Below the pieces are notes generated by a model. That model made no database searches and was not told the origin of the DNA. It saw only the letters and a program-made list of their open reading frames with translations. Source: a bacterium UBP8_UBA6595 (GTDB taxonomy: Bacteria > Margulisbacteria > Marinamargulisbacteria > UBA6595). Taken from it: DNA of 19,337 bases. How positions within the stretch are numbered: position 1 is the first letter of the stretch; the number at the start of each line of letters is the position of its first letter. Both the position numbers and the translations under genes were made by a program. Positions 1-6,814 of this stretch are shown in pieces. The stretch spans positions 60,543 to 79,879 of the forward strand of contig DJIL01000012.1 in the NCBI GenBank assembly GCA_002433595.1. The letters run 5' to 3'.

Positions 1-42
1 GGCGGCAGCGGCTGCGGAACTAGCGGCGGCGGCGGAACTAGC
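1..42. repeat. GC-rich 18-bp tandem repeat
   Basis: The nine bases GGAACTAGC occur at 16-24 and 34-42, exactly 18 bases apart, each preceded by a GGC/GCG-rich stretch. The block has 32 G/C of 42 bases by hand count, in sharp contrast to the AT-rich gene that follows. The array may continue beyond the left edge. Confidence 0.6.
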
Positions 43-52
43 TTTTAGATAA
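1..52 (+). CDS. C-terminal remnant of an upstream gene (frame ambiguous)
   Basis: Two forward frames are open from the window edge. Frame 1 ends at TAG 46-48 and reads a Gly/Ser/Thr-rich tail ending GTSGGGGTSF. Frame 2 ends at TAA 50-52 and reads an Ala/Glu/Leu-rich tail ending ELAAAAELAFR. Either would be a low-complexity C-terminus, and the 18-bp period equals six codons, which suits a coding repeat. The next gene's ribosome binding site begins six bases after the second stop, so this could be the preceding gene of the same operon. The minus strand is also open here, so coding is not proven. Confidence 0.35.
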   Translation, partial: AAAAAELAAAAELAFR

Positions 53-69
53 ACAAAGAGGGGAAGTCG

Positions 70-1650
70 TTGGCATTAACTATAAATAAAAATACTGAAG
101 CACCTTCGGTGTACAAAGCTTTATCTACTTTATCTAAGTATATACAAAATGCACTTGGTATAAAAGAATACATTATTGAAATCATTAATAATTTGCCAGA
201 TCAGTCAGAGCCGTCTACTAAGTATGTATTGGAAATATCTACTTTTATTATTTCAGATATTAATTCAGACAAATCAACAAAGTTATTAAATGAAATTAGT
301 GATGCATGCCAACAAAGAAATTGTGAGTGTATAATCAGATATCATAGTCCTGTTCTGGGTACACCGGCTTATATTGCGACTCGAATTAGTGAGCCTAGTT
401 ACAGAACAATATCTTGTAAATCAAATTTTTCGCATATAACCTTTAAACCTATGAACAATATAGTTAGGTCGGATCATGGTAAAACAGTTGAATTATACAA
501 ACAAACAGATGGTGGAAAAGAGTTAATGAGGACGATTGTGACAAGCTTCAATCTGTTTCTGACTCACAATAATAATCAGATGAACAGTTTTATTAGTATA
601 GATCATTGTTCGGCTATAGATCATTGTTCGGAAAAGACTTCTAAGCCTACGATTATTACAACACCATACAATCCTTTACGCGGGCTTTGGTTTTGTAGAA
701 GCCCTGAAAAATTAGTAATCGATCAAGTAGTTGATTTGATAAAAGAAGCAAAAAACTATATTTATTTGGACCAAACACATTTGTCTGATCCAGGTATTAA
801 ACAAGCATTGTGTAAGAGAATTCAGGACAATAACGTTGATATATACATTAATATGCCTCCACAATTCGGTGGCAGACGTATGTTGGGTTGTAGCGGAAAA
901 GAATCGTTGGTAGATTATTATCTTTTTGCGAAAGCACATAGTAGTAATAGAGTGTATATATCGATTCCAGATGAGTCTCACGCTAAATTGGTAGCAATTG
1001 ATGACGTTGTTATTGCGGGCTCTACAAATCTGCATAGGTCTAGCAGATGGGGGGTTATTAGAGAAACAGATGTCAAATTTAAATTAGAACAGGAATCACA
1101 AGTACAACAGGAATCACAAGAAGTAGAAGACCAACGCTTTAGTCAATGGATGATTTTGCAGATACTTAATGGGCCAATTACGTGTGGCAACTTTTTACAT
1201 TATTATAAAGGTTTAAAAAACATGCCATGCTCTGATGAAGACTTAAAAATCCATATAACCGAAATAGTAGCGAAGAGCCTAGGTAGTGAATCTGAAGACA
1301 ACGATGGGACTGTTGCACAAACCGCATTTGTTAATCAAGCTTGCATTGATGAACATGAGTCGAACAAAATCTGGAATATTTTGAAAGAAAAGAATGTTTT
1401 CGATGAGCGTGGTAAAATAAACACAGAAATTGAGATCAATCAGGATACTGTAAACTTATGGCTGGGTGGAAAATCCAAAGCTATCCAGTCACATGTTTTA
1501 GGCATTTTAGAGGAGCATTTTTACAATCTAACTGGATTATTATTCAATCATATTAAGGGAAAAGAAGACAGTGCTACTAAATTAGAAACATGGGTTCCTG
1601 AGTATCCTTGGTTAAGTCAAGCCCAAAAAGGGGGAGGAAGAGTAATCTAG
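70..1650 (+). CDS. Phospholipase D-like protein with one HKD motif
   Basis: The start is TTG at 70, six bases after GAGGGG (58-63). Residues about 215-345 form a PLD-type phosphodiesterase lobe: an EAKNYIYLDQTHLSDPGIKQAL helix-strand region, then HAKLVAID (H304, K306, D311) followed by GSTN (317-320). This is the canonical HxKx4D...GSxN motif of the superfamily, which includes nucleases, phospholipases and lipid synthases. Only one intact motif is visible, so activity would probably need a dimer, as in Nuc-type enzymes. No signal peptide or membrane segment is seen. Residues 1-210 and 350-526 are unrecognised; around 433-450 there is a LKEKNVFDERGKI stretch of helix-turn type. The gene is clearly more AT-rich than its neighbours and has two in-frame 18-bp duplications, suggesting horizontal origin. 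Substrate unknown; effector, nuclease or lipase remain possible. The PLD fold is secure, the role is not. Confidence 0.8.
   Translation: MALTINKNTEAPSVYKALSTLSKYIQNALGIKEYIIEIINNLPDQSEPSTKYVLEISTFIISDINSDKSTKLLNEISDACQQRNCECIIRYHSPVLGTPAYIATRISEPSYRTISCKSNFSHITFKPMNNIVRSDHGKTVELYKQTDGGKELMRTIVTSFNLFLTHNNNQMNSFISIDHCSAIDHCSEKTSKPTIITTPYNPLRGLWFCRSPEKLVIDQVVDLIKEAKNYIYLDQTHLSDPGIKQALCKRIQDNNVDIYINMPPQFGGRRMLGCSGKESLVDYYLFAKAHSSNRVYISIPDESHAKLVAIDDVVIAGSTNLHRSSRWGVIRETDVKFKLEQESQVQQESQEVEDQRFSQWMILQILNGPITCGNFLHYYKGLKNMPCSDEDLKIHITEIVAKSLGSESEDNDGTVAQTAFVNQACIDEHESNKIWNILKEKNVFDERGKINTEIEINQDTVNLWLGGKSKAIQSHVLGILEEHFYNLTGLLFNHIKGKEDSATKLETWVPEYPWLSQAQKGGGRVI
598..632. repeat. In-frame 18-bp tandem duplication
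   Basis: ATAGATCATTGTTCGG occurs at 598-613 and again at 616-631, an 18-base period inside the PLD-like gene. It duplicates the peptide IDHCS with one intervening residue. The copies are nearly identical, which suggests a recent slippage event. Confidence 0.8.
1088..1120. repeat. Second in-frame 18-bp tandem duplication
   Basis: AACAGGAATCACAAG occurs at 1088-1102 and again at 1106-1120, also with an 18-base period. It encodes two QESQ units just downstream of the PLD catalytic lobe, in a hydrophilic linker. Confidence 0.75.
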
Positions 1651-1697
1651 CCAGCAAGTGTATCGAAGGGGAAGGCGTGTAGTAACGGGCGGTGGTT

Positions 1698-1713
1698 AAC
1701 TAACGGGTTAGTT
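1698..1713. terminator. Short inverted repeat between converging genes
   Basis: AACTAAC and GTTAGTT are perfect inverted repeats separated by GG, and they overlap the ligA stop codon. The dyad lies in the 49-bp gap between the converging PLD gene and ligA. It lacks a GC-rich stem and a T-run, so it is at best a weak terminator. Confidence 0.2.
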
Positions 1714-3670
1714 TCTGACAAAACATTGCGTCATCCCAGATGACAATGGGAACCCCGGCGGCTTGCAGATCGGCGGCTTTTTTGGCTTTGCTTCCGGCCG
1801 ATTCGCCAACCACCACAATATCGGTTTTTTTACTGACTTGCTGACCAATCTGCCCCCCCAAGTTTAGCACCATCGCCTCAGCGTCTTTGCGACTTAGGGT
1901 GGTCAGTGTTCCGGTAATCACCACGGTTTTATTGGTAAACGGTGTCTCTGGCGTAGGGGTTGATGCGGTGGGGGATTGAATCCGCATGCCCACTGTATAC
2001 AGTTCATCGGATACCTGACGCAAGGTTGGCAATTGGCTGACAATCGCGGTGGCCAACCGCTCCCCAATGCCGTCCAATTCAATCAACGCCTCAGCATGGG
2101 TGGCTAATAGAGCGTCGAGGGTTTGAAAGTGCTGGGCCAATTGCCGCGCTACACTTGCCCCCACCCCCGGTAGCCCCATGGCATATAAAAACGTGCCCAA
2201 GGTGGGCGTTTGGGTGGCCGCAATCGCAGCCACCAATTGCCGGCTCGATGTTTCGCCCAACTTATCCAACTGCATGCATTGGTCCACAGACACCGTGTAT
2301 AAGTCGCACAATCGATGCACCAACTGGGTATTCACCAATTGGTCAATAATAGCCGGTCCCAACCCATCAATATTTAGCGCATTTCGGCTCGCATAGTGGG
2401 TGAGGCGGGCTTTGAGCTGGGCCAAGCAGCCCACATTGGGGCACCGCAACGCCGCCCCATCGTGAATGACATCACTGGAACATACCGGGCACTGAGTGGG
2501 TAGTGGGGGCAATGGATCCGCGCTGGGGCAAACGACGGCCATAATTTTGGGAATCACATCCCCCGCACGGGCGACTTCAACCCGATCTCCCGGACGAATA
2601 TTCAAGCGCTCAATTTCATCGTAGTTGTACAACGAGACACGCTGAATGACCACGCCTTGAACGGCCACCGGTTCTACATGGGCCACGGGTGTTAATACCC
2701 CCGTTCGACCCACCTGCGGCTCAATGGCTGTGACGGTTGTGAGGGCGCGCTTGGCCACAGGCTTGTACGCAACCGCCCACCGGACACTTTTGGCCGTGCG
2801 GCCTAGTTCGGCATGGGCGGCCAATTCATTGACTTTAATCACACACCCATCGGTGTCATAGCCCAAGTCTCCATGTTTGAAAAAGTCTTGAACACCGGTA
2901 TAAGCGGAGTCAATACGCGTGTGCACGGATAGTCGGCTTAGATTGGTCGGCAATCCCAACTCTGTAAGCCAGTGAATCATCGCATGGTGGGTAGGAATAG
3001 CGTGAGGCGTTTTGGGAAGGCCTTGGTAAATAATAATAGAGAGCCGGCGGTCCTGGCACACAGAGGGGTCCAATTGGCGCAGGGTTCCCGCCACGGTGTT
3101 TCGGGGGTTTGAAAAGGGGGTGTCGCTGCGTGTATTTAAGTCTTGAAAATCTGCATGGGTCATAAATAATTCCCCACGACACTCCAGCGAAATGGGTTTA
3201 GGTAAAATTTGGGGCAAATGCGCAATACCTTGAACATGTGCGGTAATAATATCGCCTTGTAAACCATTGCCACGGGTAGCGGCCACACGCAATCGGCCGG
3301 CATCGTAATGAAGCGATACGGCGACGCCATCCAGTTTGGGTTCCAAACAATAGGTAACGGGTGTGTCTGTTATTTTTTTTACACGGATATCAAACGCCAC
3401 TAAGTCCTCATGGCTATAGGCATTTGCCAGGGATATCATGGGGGTGTTGGGGTCGTGCTGAAAGGGCTGAAATAGGTTGTTATGTGGAAATTTTTGGGTG
3501 GGGGAATTGGGGTCAATATGGGCGGGGTTTACATGCTCGTAGGCTTGTATTTTTTGGTACAGTTGATCATAGGCATCATCCGACACCAATGGCGATCCCA
3601 ATTCATACGCCAACGTATACTTAATAAGCTGATGAATGGCTTCGGTATACGCCAATGGCGTGGCCATCAT
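1700..3670 (-). CDS. ligA: NAD-dependent DNA ligase LigA
   Basis: This enzyme seals nicks during replication and repair using NAD. Domains in order: an Ia NAD-contact domain, the nucleotidyltransferase core with the KLDG adenylation motif (Lys112 from the start used here), the OB-fold, a four-cysteine zinc finger (CPVC then CPNVGC), a helix-hairpin-helix region around GLGPAIIDQL and GLPGVGASVARQL, and a C-terminal BRCT domain (TVVITGTL to IWDDAMF). At 656 aa the length is normal. I chose ATG 3670 because it overlaps the amj stop as ATGA and matches where E. coli LigA begins; ATG 3694 is an in-frame alternative adding 8 residues. In domain Ia the usual Tyr-His pair (E. coli Y22-H23) reads Ala-Tyr, while D32, Y35 and D36 are kept. 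It is last in the thi-amj-ligA operon. Identification is secure. Confidence 0.97.
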   Translation of the reverse strand: MMATPLAYTEAIHQLIKYTLAYELGSPLVSDDAYDQLYQKIQAYEHVNPAHIDPNSPTQKFPHNNLFQPFQHDPNTPMISLANAYSHEDLVAFDIRVKKITDTPVTYCLEPKLDGVAVSLHYDAGRLRVAATRGNGLQGDIITAHVQGIAHLPQILPKPISLECRGELFMTHADFQDLNTRSDTPFSNPRNTVAGTLRQLDPSVCQDRRLSIIIYQGLPKTPHAIPTHHAMIHWLTELGLPTNLSRLSVHTRIDSAYTGVQDFFKHGDLGYDTDGCVIKVNELAAHAELGRTAKSVRWAVAYKPVAKRALTTVTAIEPQVGRTGVLTPVAHVEPVAVQGVVIQRVSLYNYDEIERLNIRPGDRVEVARAGDVIPKIMAVVCPSADPLPPLPTQCPVCSSDVIHDGAALRCPNVGCLAQLKARLTHYASRNALNIDGLGPAIIDQLVNTQLVHRLCDLYTVSVDQCMQLDKLGETSSRQLVAAIAATQTPTLGTFLYAMGLPGVGASVARQLAQHFQTLDALLATHAEALIELDGIGERLATAIVSQLPTLRQVSDELYTVGMRIQSPTASTPTPETPFTNKTVVITGTLTTLSRKDAEAMVLNLGGQIGQQVSKKTDIVVVGESAGSKAKKAADLQAAGVPIVIWDDAMFCQKLTR

Positions 3671-4491
3671 ACTACCAACCAGGTCGATAGCCATCGGGTT
3701 ACTAGTGCGAGGTAATGACTAAAGGGTAAAAAGAGGATTTGAGCTATAAAAACAGTGCCAATTACACGCCCAATAAGCAAGTAGGCAATAGTGGCCTTGA
3801 CATCGGATTCGGGTCTTTGATTGTGGAAGGTTTGGTCGGTGATTCGAGCCCCAACAGGGTCCACAAACAGCGTGAGCAAAATAGTGGCCATGCCGTTAAT
3901 TAGCCCCGATAGTTGAATAGCAGTGGCTCGAAATTCAGGCAGGAGAGCACCGGCATACAACGCGCACAAGACACCAATGGTGTAAATAGCCGTCACCAAA
4001 ACATTTAGATACAAGAAGGATTTAGGTAAATACTGCCAACGCCCCAGTAGCATGCGTACAGTCTGTAGATTGGGGATTTGAAATTGACGCCAAATGGTTC
4101 TCCACGTGCGGGCATGGCGAAGGGTTGCAAGTAATCGAATTATAGACCCATGACGCTGAAAGCCCAATACAGCACGCTGAAATATTCGAACGGCAGTGGG
4201 CGTGAGTACCAGCCCGACTATAGAGCCAAGGCTTGCCAGTGCAATAATAATTCGAAATGTAAGTCCCAATGTGTCAGCCGTTTGGTTTAAAATAGCCCGA
4301 TCAACCATAGCCCCCAATAGCGGTGCTTGAAATAAATTAGACAAGCGGGATACTAACAGGGTGGAGGTGACAAATGAAAGGGCAACAGCCAATTGGCGAG
4401 TTCGAATACCGGCTAATCGAAATGAATAAACGAGGCTTTCTGTGACATGAATTAATCCAGTGAAAAAACAAACAATTAATAGGCTAGTCAT
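3667..4491 (-). CDS. amj: Amj-family lipid II flippase (DUF2837)
   Basis: This is an integral membrane protein with about six hydrophobic segments (near residues 3-23, 33-50, 77-98, 160-183, 190-212 and 232-255). The N-terminal block, with LVYSFRLAGIRTRQLAVALS, then VSRLSNLFQAPLLG and MVDRAI, matches my recollection of the Amj/YdaH family. In Bacillus subtilis Amj moves the peptidoglycan precursor lipid II across the membrane and can replace MurJ. ATG 4491 is preferred: it overlaps the stop of the upstream gene as ATGA and gives 274 aa, close to the family length. An upstream ATG at 4530 would add a charged 13-residue leader that looks spurious. Its own stop overlaps the ligA start the same way. 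Family assignment is confident; flippase activity is inferred from the family. Confidence 0.85.
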   Translation of the reverse strand: MTSLLIVCFFTGLIHVTESLVYSFRLAGIRTRQLAVALSFVTSTLLVSRLSNLFQAPLLGAMVDRAILNQTADTLGLTFRIIIALASLGSIVGLVLTPTAVRIFQRAVLGFQRHGSIIRLLATLRHARTWRTIWRQFQIPNLQTVRMLLGRWQYLPKSFLYLNVLVTAIYTIGVLCALYAGALLPEFRATAIQLSGLINGMATILLTLFVDPVGARITDQTFHNQRPESDVKATIAYLLIGRVIGTVFIAQILFLPFSHYLALVTRWLSTWLVV

Positions 4492-4973
4492 GCGGTGTAG
4501 CGATCCACAATAGAGTCCCAAGCGGCGCACTTTTCTTTGTATAATTCATTCATCTGAATAACCAGCGTTTTAGCTTCACCATAGCAATCCCCATAGGGCG
4601 AAAAGAGGGATTCTTTATGCAAGTTAATGACTAGATCCAAGACAAAGGTTGAGCCAATAGTATGCGTTGTTCCTATGCACATGCCGTCCCGAATTAAATC
4701 AAGTGCTTGTGGGGGTAATGTGGCATTGAAAAATTGAGCCAATCCTTCTAAAAATCGATAATAGTGAAGCAAAGCACCCGGTTGGTAAGGGGGCACATAG
4801 TCCAAGACAATGCGAAGCTGGGTAGTATCGGGTTCGTGCTGGATATGATATATAATTAAGGCATTAACATCCGGTGGAACGTGGGCATGTTGGCGAATAC
4901 TATTGACCCAGGCAGGTGTCATAGGCGCTTTGGGAAAGATGCGATCAGGAATATAGTAAAACTGGGTACTCAT
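4488..4973 (-). CDS. Conserved-looking hypothetical protein, 161 aa
   Basis: I do not recognise this protein. It is soluble in appearance, with no signal peptide or transmembrane segment, and has several predicted strand-like stretches (ALIIYHIQHE, QLRIVLDYVPP, TFVLDLVINLHK) separated by helix-forming regions. Two Cys are spaced widely (near MCIG and GDCYG), and no metal-binding or catalytic signature is evident. Both its ends are ATGA overlaps, with thiD2-thiE upstream and amj downstream, so it is translated as part of the operon. The tight coupling and lack of internal stops make it a real gene. A link to thiamine synthesis, to Amj or to neither is possible; the sequence does not decide. 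Confidence 0.8.
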   Translation of the reverse strand: MSTQFYYIPDRIFPKAPMTPAWVNSIRQHAHVPPDVNALIIYHIQHEPDTTQLRIVLDYVPPYQPGALLHYYRFLEGLAQFFNATLPPQALDLIRDGMCIGTTHTIGSTFVLDLVINLHKESLFSPYGDCYGEAKTLVIQMNELYKEKCAAWDSIVDRYTA

Positions 4974-5941
4974 GGGAGTAATTGACGGGTGAGTTCTTGG
5001 ATACGGCTGTGATCCCGAATGACACCAATCATGGGCGGATTATACGGCAGTACAGTGGCAAGCGTGTCTTGGTTAATACCGCCAATAACAACAAATGGAA
5101 TCGATAACACATGCGCGTCCGCTAGAGCATCAGGGCCAATGCCGGGGCGTCCAGGTTTTGAAGGTGTGTCATAAATAGGCCCCAGACTTACGTAATCAGC
5201 GCCGGCATCTTGAGCGGCGATTGCTTGCTCAATGCTGTGGCACGTTCGGCCAATTAGTTTATGGGGCCCCAGTTGATCGCGTAAGCATTCAATGGGAAGA
5301 TCGTCTTGTCCAGTATGGAGCCCATCGGCATTACAGGCAATGGCAATATCAATAAAGTCGTTAATAATAACGGGAATATTGGGTTTTTGGGTCATTAAAC
5401 GGTGGGCTTTTTCTAGAAGCATTCGTTTTTCAGCAGCCTTATCGCGGAGTTGAATCATGCATGCGCCATTGGCGGCAGCGTTGAGCAATGGGGCCACGGT
5501 ATCTGAGATAACATAAACGCCGCGCGTAATTGTGGGTTTCAGTAATGTCAGAACAATGGTTTTTTCTAGTTCATATACAGTATAGCGAACGTCCGTAAAT
5601 AGGGGTACATGGGTGTATTCCTCTAAAACACGACAGGCCTCAGTGACTCGGCTAAAATTGGCTCGAAGTAAAGCCGTCCAGTTGGGTCGTTTGGGGGGCG
5701 GTTCACCCGCACGCTGATCATTGCTTGTACGCCGTGCGGACAAATGATTGACGTGATTGCAGGGATGTTCCCGAATACGATGTCTAAGTGTTGCGAGCTG
5801 GTCGGTTAGCGGCTTGTCTTTGGCGACAAATCGAGTGTATTCCTCAATCGCACGAAGTCCTTCTGCTAATCGATTAATATTGGCATCAATAATAGCCGAC
5901 ATTCCGGAGCAAGCCTGTATTTCTGAGTAAGTATTTGTCAT
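4970..5941 (-). CDS. thiE: ThiD2-ThiE bifunctional thiamine phosphate synthase
   Basis: The C-terminal half (about 140-320) is thiamine phosphate synthase, which joins HMP-PP and the thiazole phosphate. It has QLRDK, IND, ADGLHTGQDDLP, and GPIYDTPSKPG followed by VVIGGI. The N-terminal half (about 15-135) has the ThiD2 pattern: DANINRLAEGLRAIEEYTRF, then a second similar block, ANFSRVTEACRVLEEYTHV, before a tyrosine-rich segment. ThiD2 is known as an HMP-P kinase, often fused to ThiE, so this protein can supply its own substrate. I prefer ATG 5941 (323 aa) over TTG 5953, because an extended -10 sequence at 5963-5955 would place the transcription start downstream of that TTG. No TPP riboswitch fits the short leader. 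It leads a four-gene operon. Confidence 0.92.
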   Translation of the reverse strand: MTNTYSEIQACSGMSAIIDANINRLAEGLRAIEEYTRFVAKDKPLTDQLATLRHRIREHPCNHVNHLSARRTSNDQRAGEPPPKRPNWTALLRANFSRVTEACRVLEEYTHVPLFTDVRYTVYELEKTIVLTLLKPTITRGVYVISDTVAPLLNAAANGACMIQLRDKAAEKRMLLEKAHRLMTQKPNIPVIINDFIDIAIACNADGLHTGQDDLPIECLRDQLGPHKLIGRTCHSIEQAIAAQDAGADYVSLGPIYDTPSKPGRPGIGPDALADAHVLSIPFVVIGGINQDTLATVLPYNPPMIGVIRDHSRIQELTRQLLP

Positions 5942-5954
5942 AAGTTTATCCAAC

Positions 5955-5963
5955 AGTATACCA
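5955..5963 (-). promoter_or_regulatory. Extended -10 promoter of the thi-amj-ligA operon
   Basis: On the minus strand TGGTATACT fits the extended -10 pattern TGnTATAAT with five of six hexamer matches. No good -35 is visible at 16-18 bp, which is usual for this class. The predicted start is near 5948, only about six bases before ATG 5941, giving a near-leaderless message. Confidence 0.5.
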
Positions 5964-6142
5964 CGCGTAAGCCCTTAAATTAATCCGGCAAATCAATTCG
6001 GTTTTTTCAAACGCCTAGGTTTGAGATAGCCATTAAACTTGCAATTGTAACTAAAAGATGGTAACAATTAAGCCAATAATGCAAAGCAATTAGTTCTTTT
6101 TAGGCTGCTACTAGTTGTTCATTGAATAAGAAACGGAATTAA

Positions 6143-6176
6143 CCCAATTTATGTAGATTGGGAGACTATCAAGGAG
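6143..6176 (+). promoter_or_regulatory. rpsD leader hairpin and ribosome binding site
   Basis: CCCAATTT (6143-6150) pairs with AGATTGGG (6155-6162) over 8 bp, with one G-U pair, and closes a four-base loop ATGT. The strong Shine-Dalgarno AAGGAG follows at 6171-6176, six bases from the TTG start. A weak extended -10 candidate, TGCTACTAG at 6106-6114, would place this hairpin inside the leader. Ribosomal protein S4 represses its own synthesis in several bacteria, so the hairpin is a candidate control element. Confidence 0.4.
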
Positions 6177-6182
6177 TGTATT

Positions 6183-6812
6183 TTGGCAAATTCAGGTAAC
6201 AAAAAACGAAAATTTAAAGTTCAACGCCGGTTAGGAATTGAGCTTCCCGGTATGGGGCGTCCAGGGGCACTAGCTAAGCGTAAGTACCCACCGGGTCATC
6301 ATGGACCAAAGAGCCGACAATCCACATCGGAGTTCGGTAAACGATTGGCTGAAAAACAAAAATTACGGTTCCATTACATGATGCGTGAGGGGCAAGTTAA
6401 ATTGTTTGTTAAGCGGTCCAAAAAAGGTGCGCACTTAAACTGGGTGGAAGACTTTTTCACGTTGCTTGAGAGCCGGCTAGATAATATTGTTTTTCGATTG
6501 GGATTTGCTCCCAGTATTTTAGCTGCTCGACAAATAATCGTTCACAAAAAAGTATTGGTTAATGGCAAACGATTGGATATTCCATCGTATGTAGTGCGTG
6601 TTGGCGAAACCGTTGAATTAGTGGATGCCTATTACGCAAACGCGATTGTTCAGCAAACGCGTCAATCCCCACGTTTGGGACTGCCGGACTACCTAACGCT
6701 TACAGAAGGCGCAAAGCCAGTAGGGACGGTTTCAACCAAACCCACATACGAAGATATTCCGTTTGTATTAGACAAGCGATTTATTGCTGAGTACTACAAT
6801 AAAACAAAATAG
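6183..6812 (+). CDS. rpsD: Small ribosomal subunit protein S4
   Basis: S4 is a primary 16S rRNA-binding protein that nucleates assembly of the 30S subunit. The sequence shows the S4 N-terminal region (YPPGHHGPKS, then SEFGKRLAEKQKLR) and the S4 RNA-binding domain from about residue 95: LESRLDNIVFRLGFAPSILAARQ followed by VNGKRLDIPSY. It is 209 aa, normal for S4, and has no cysteine, so it is the zinc-free form. The start is TTG at 6183 with AAGGAG at optimal distance. It is not in the usual alpha-operon setting with rpoA; instead dnaE follows with almost no gap. The divergent thi operon lies upstream. Identification is secure. Confidence 0.97.
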   Translation: MANSGNKKRKFKVQRRLGIELPGMGRPGALAKRKYPPGHHGPKSRQSTSEFGKRLAEKQKLRFHYMMREGQVKLFVKRSKKGAHLNWVEDFFTLLESRLDNIVFRLGFAPSILAARQIIVHKKVLVNGKRLDIPSYVVRVGETVELVDAYYANAIVQQTRQSPRLGLPDYLTLTEGAKPVGTVSTKPTYEDIPFVLDKRFIAEYYNKTK

Positions 6813-6814
6813 CC

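Noticed and set aside
598..1120. 18-bp repeats as a CRISPR array or attachment sites
   Set aside because: The two internal repeats differ in sequence, have no spacers, and stay in frame inside one gene.
70..1650. PLD-like gene as a transposase or part of an insertion sequence
   Set aside because: No terminal inverted repeats, target duplications or transposase domain are visible; the HKD fold alone does not imply mobility.
2155..3624. Several 60-90 codon open frames opposite ligA
   Set aside because: They lie antisense to a well-conserved gene and have no family resemblance; they are by-products of its codon use.
3670..4491. TGA recoded as Trp or Gly, fusing the operon genes
   Set aside because: Each ATGA overlap is followed by a different frame with its own family N-terminus, and Trp is encoded by TGG throughout.
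4492..4530. Longer amj start at ATG 4530
   Set aside because: It would overlap the upstream gene by over 40 bases and add a charged leader absent from the family; the ATGA start gives the normal length.
5942..6182. TPP riboswitch upstream of the thi operon
   Set aside because: No CTGAGA-type core or paired arms were seen on the minus strand, and the predicted leader is only a few bases.
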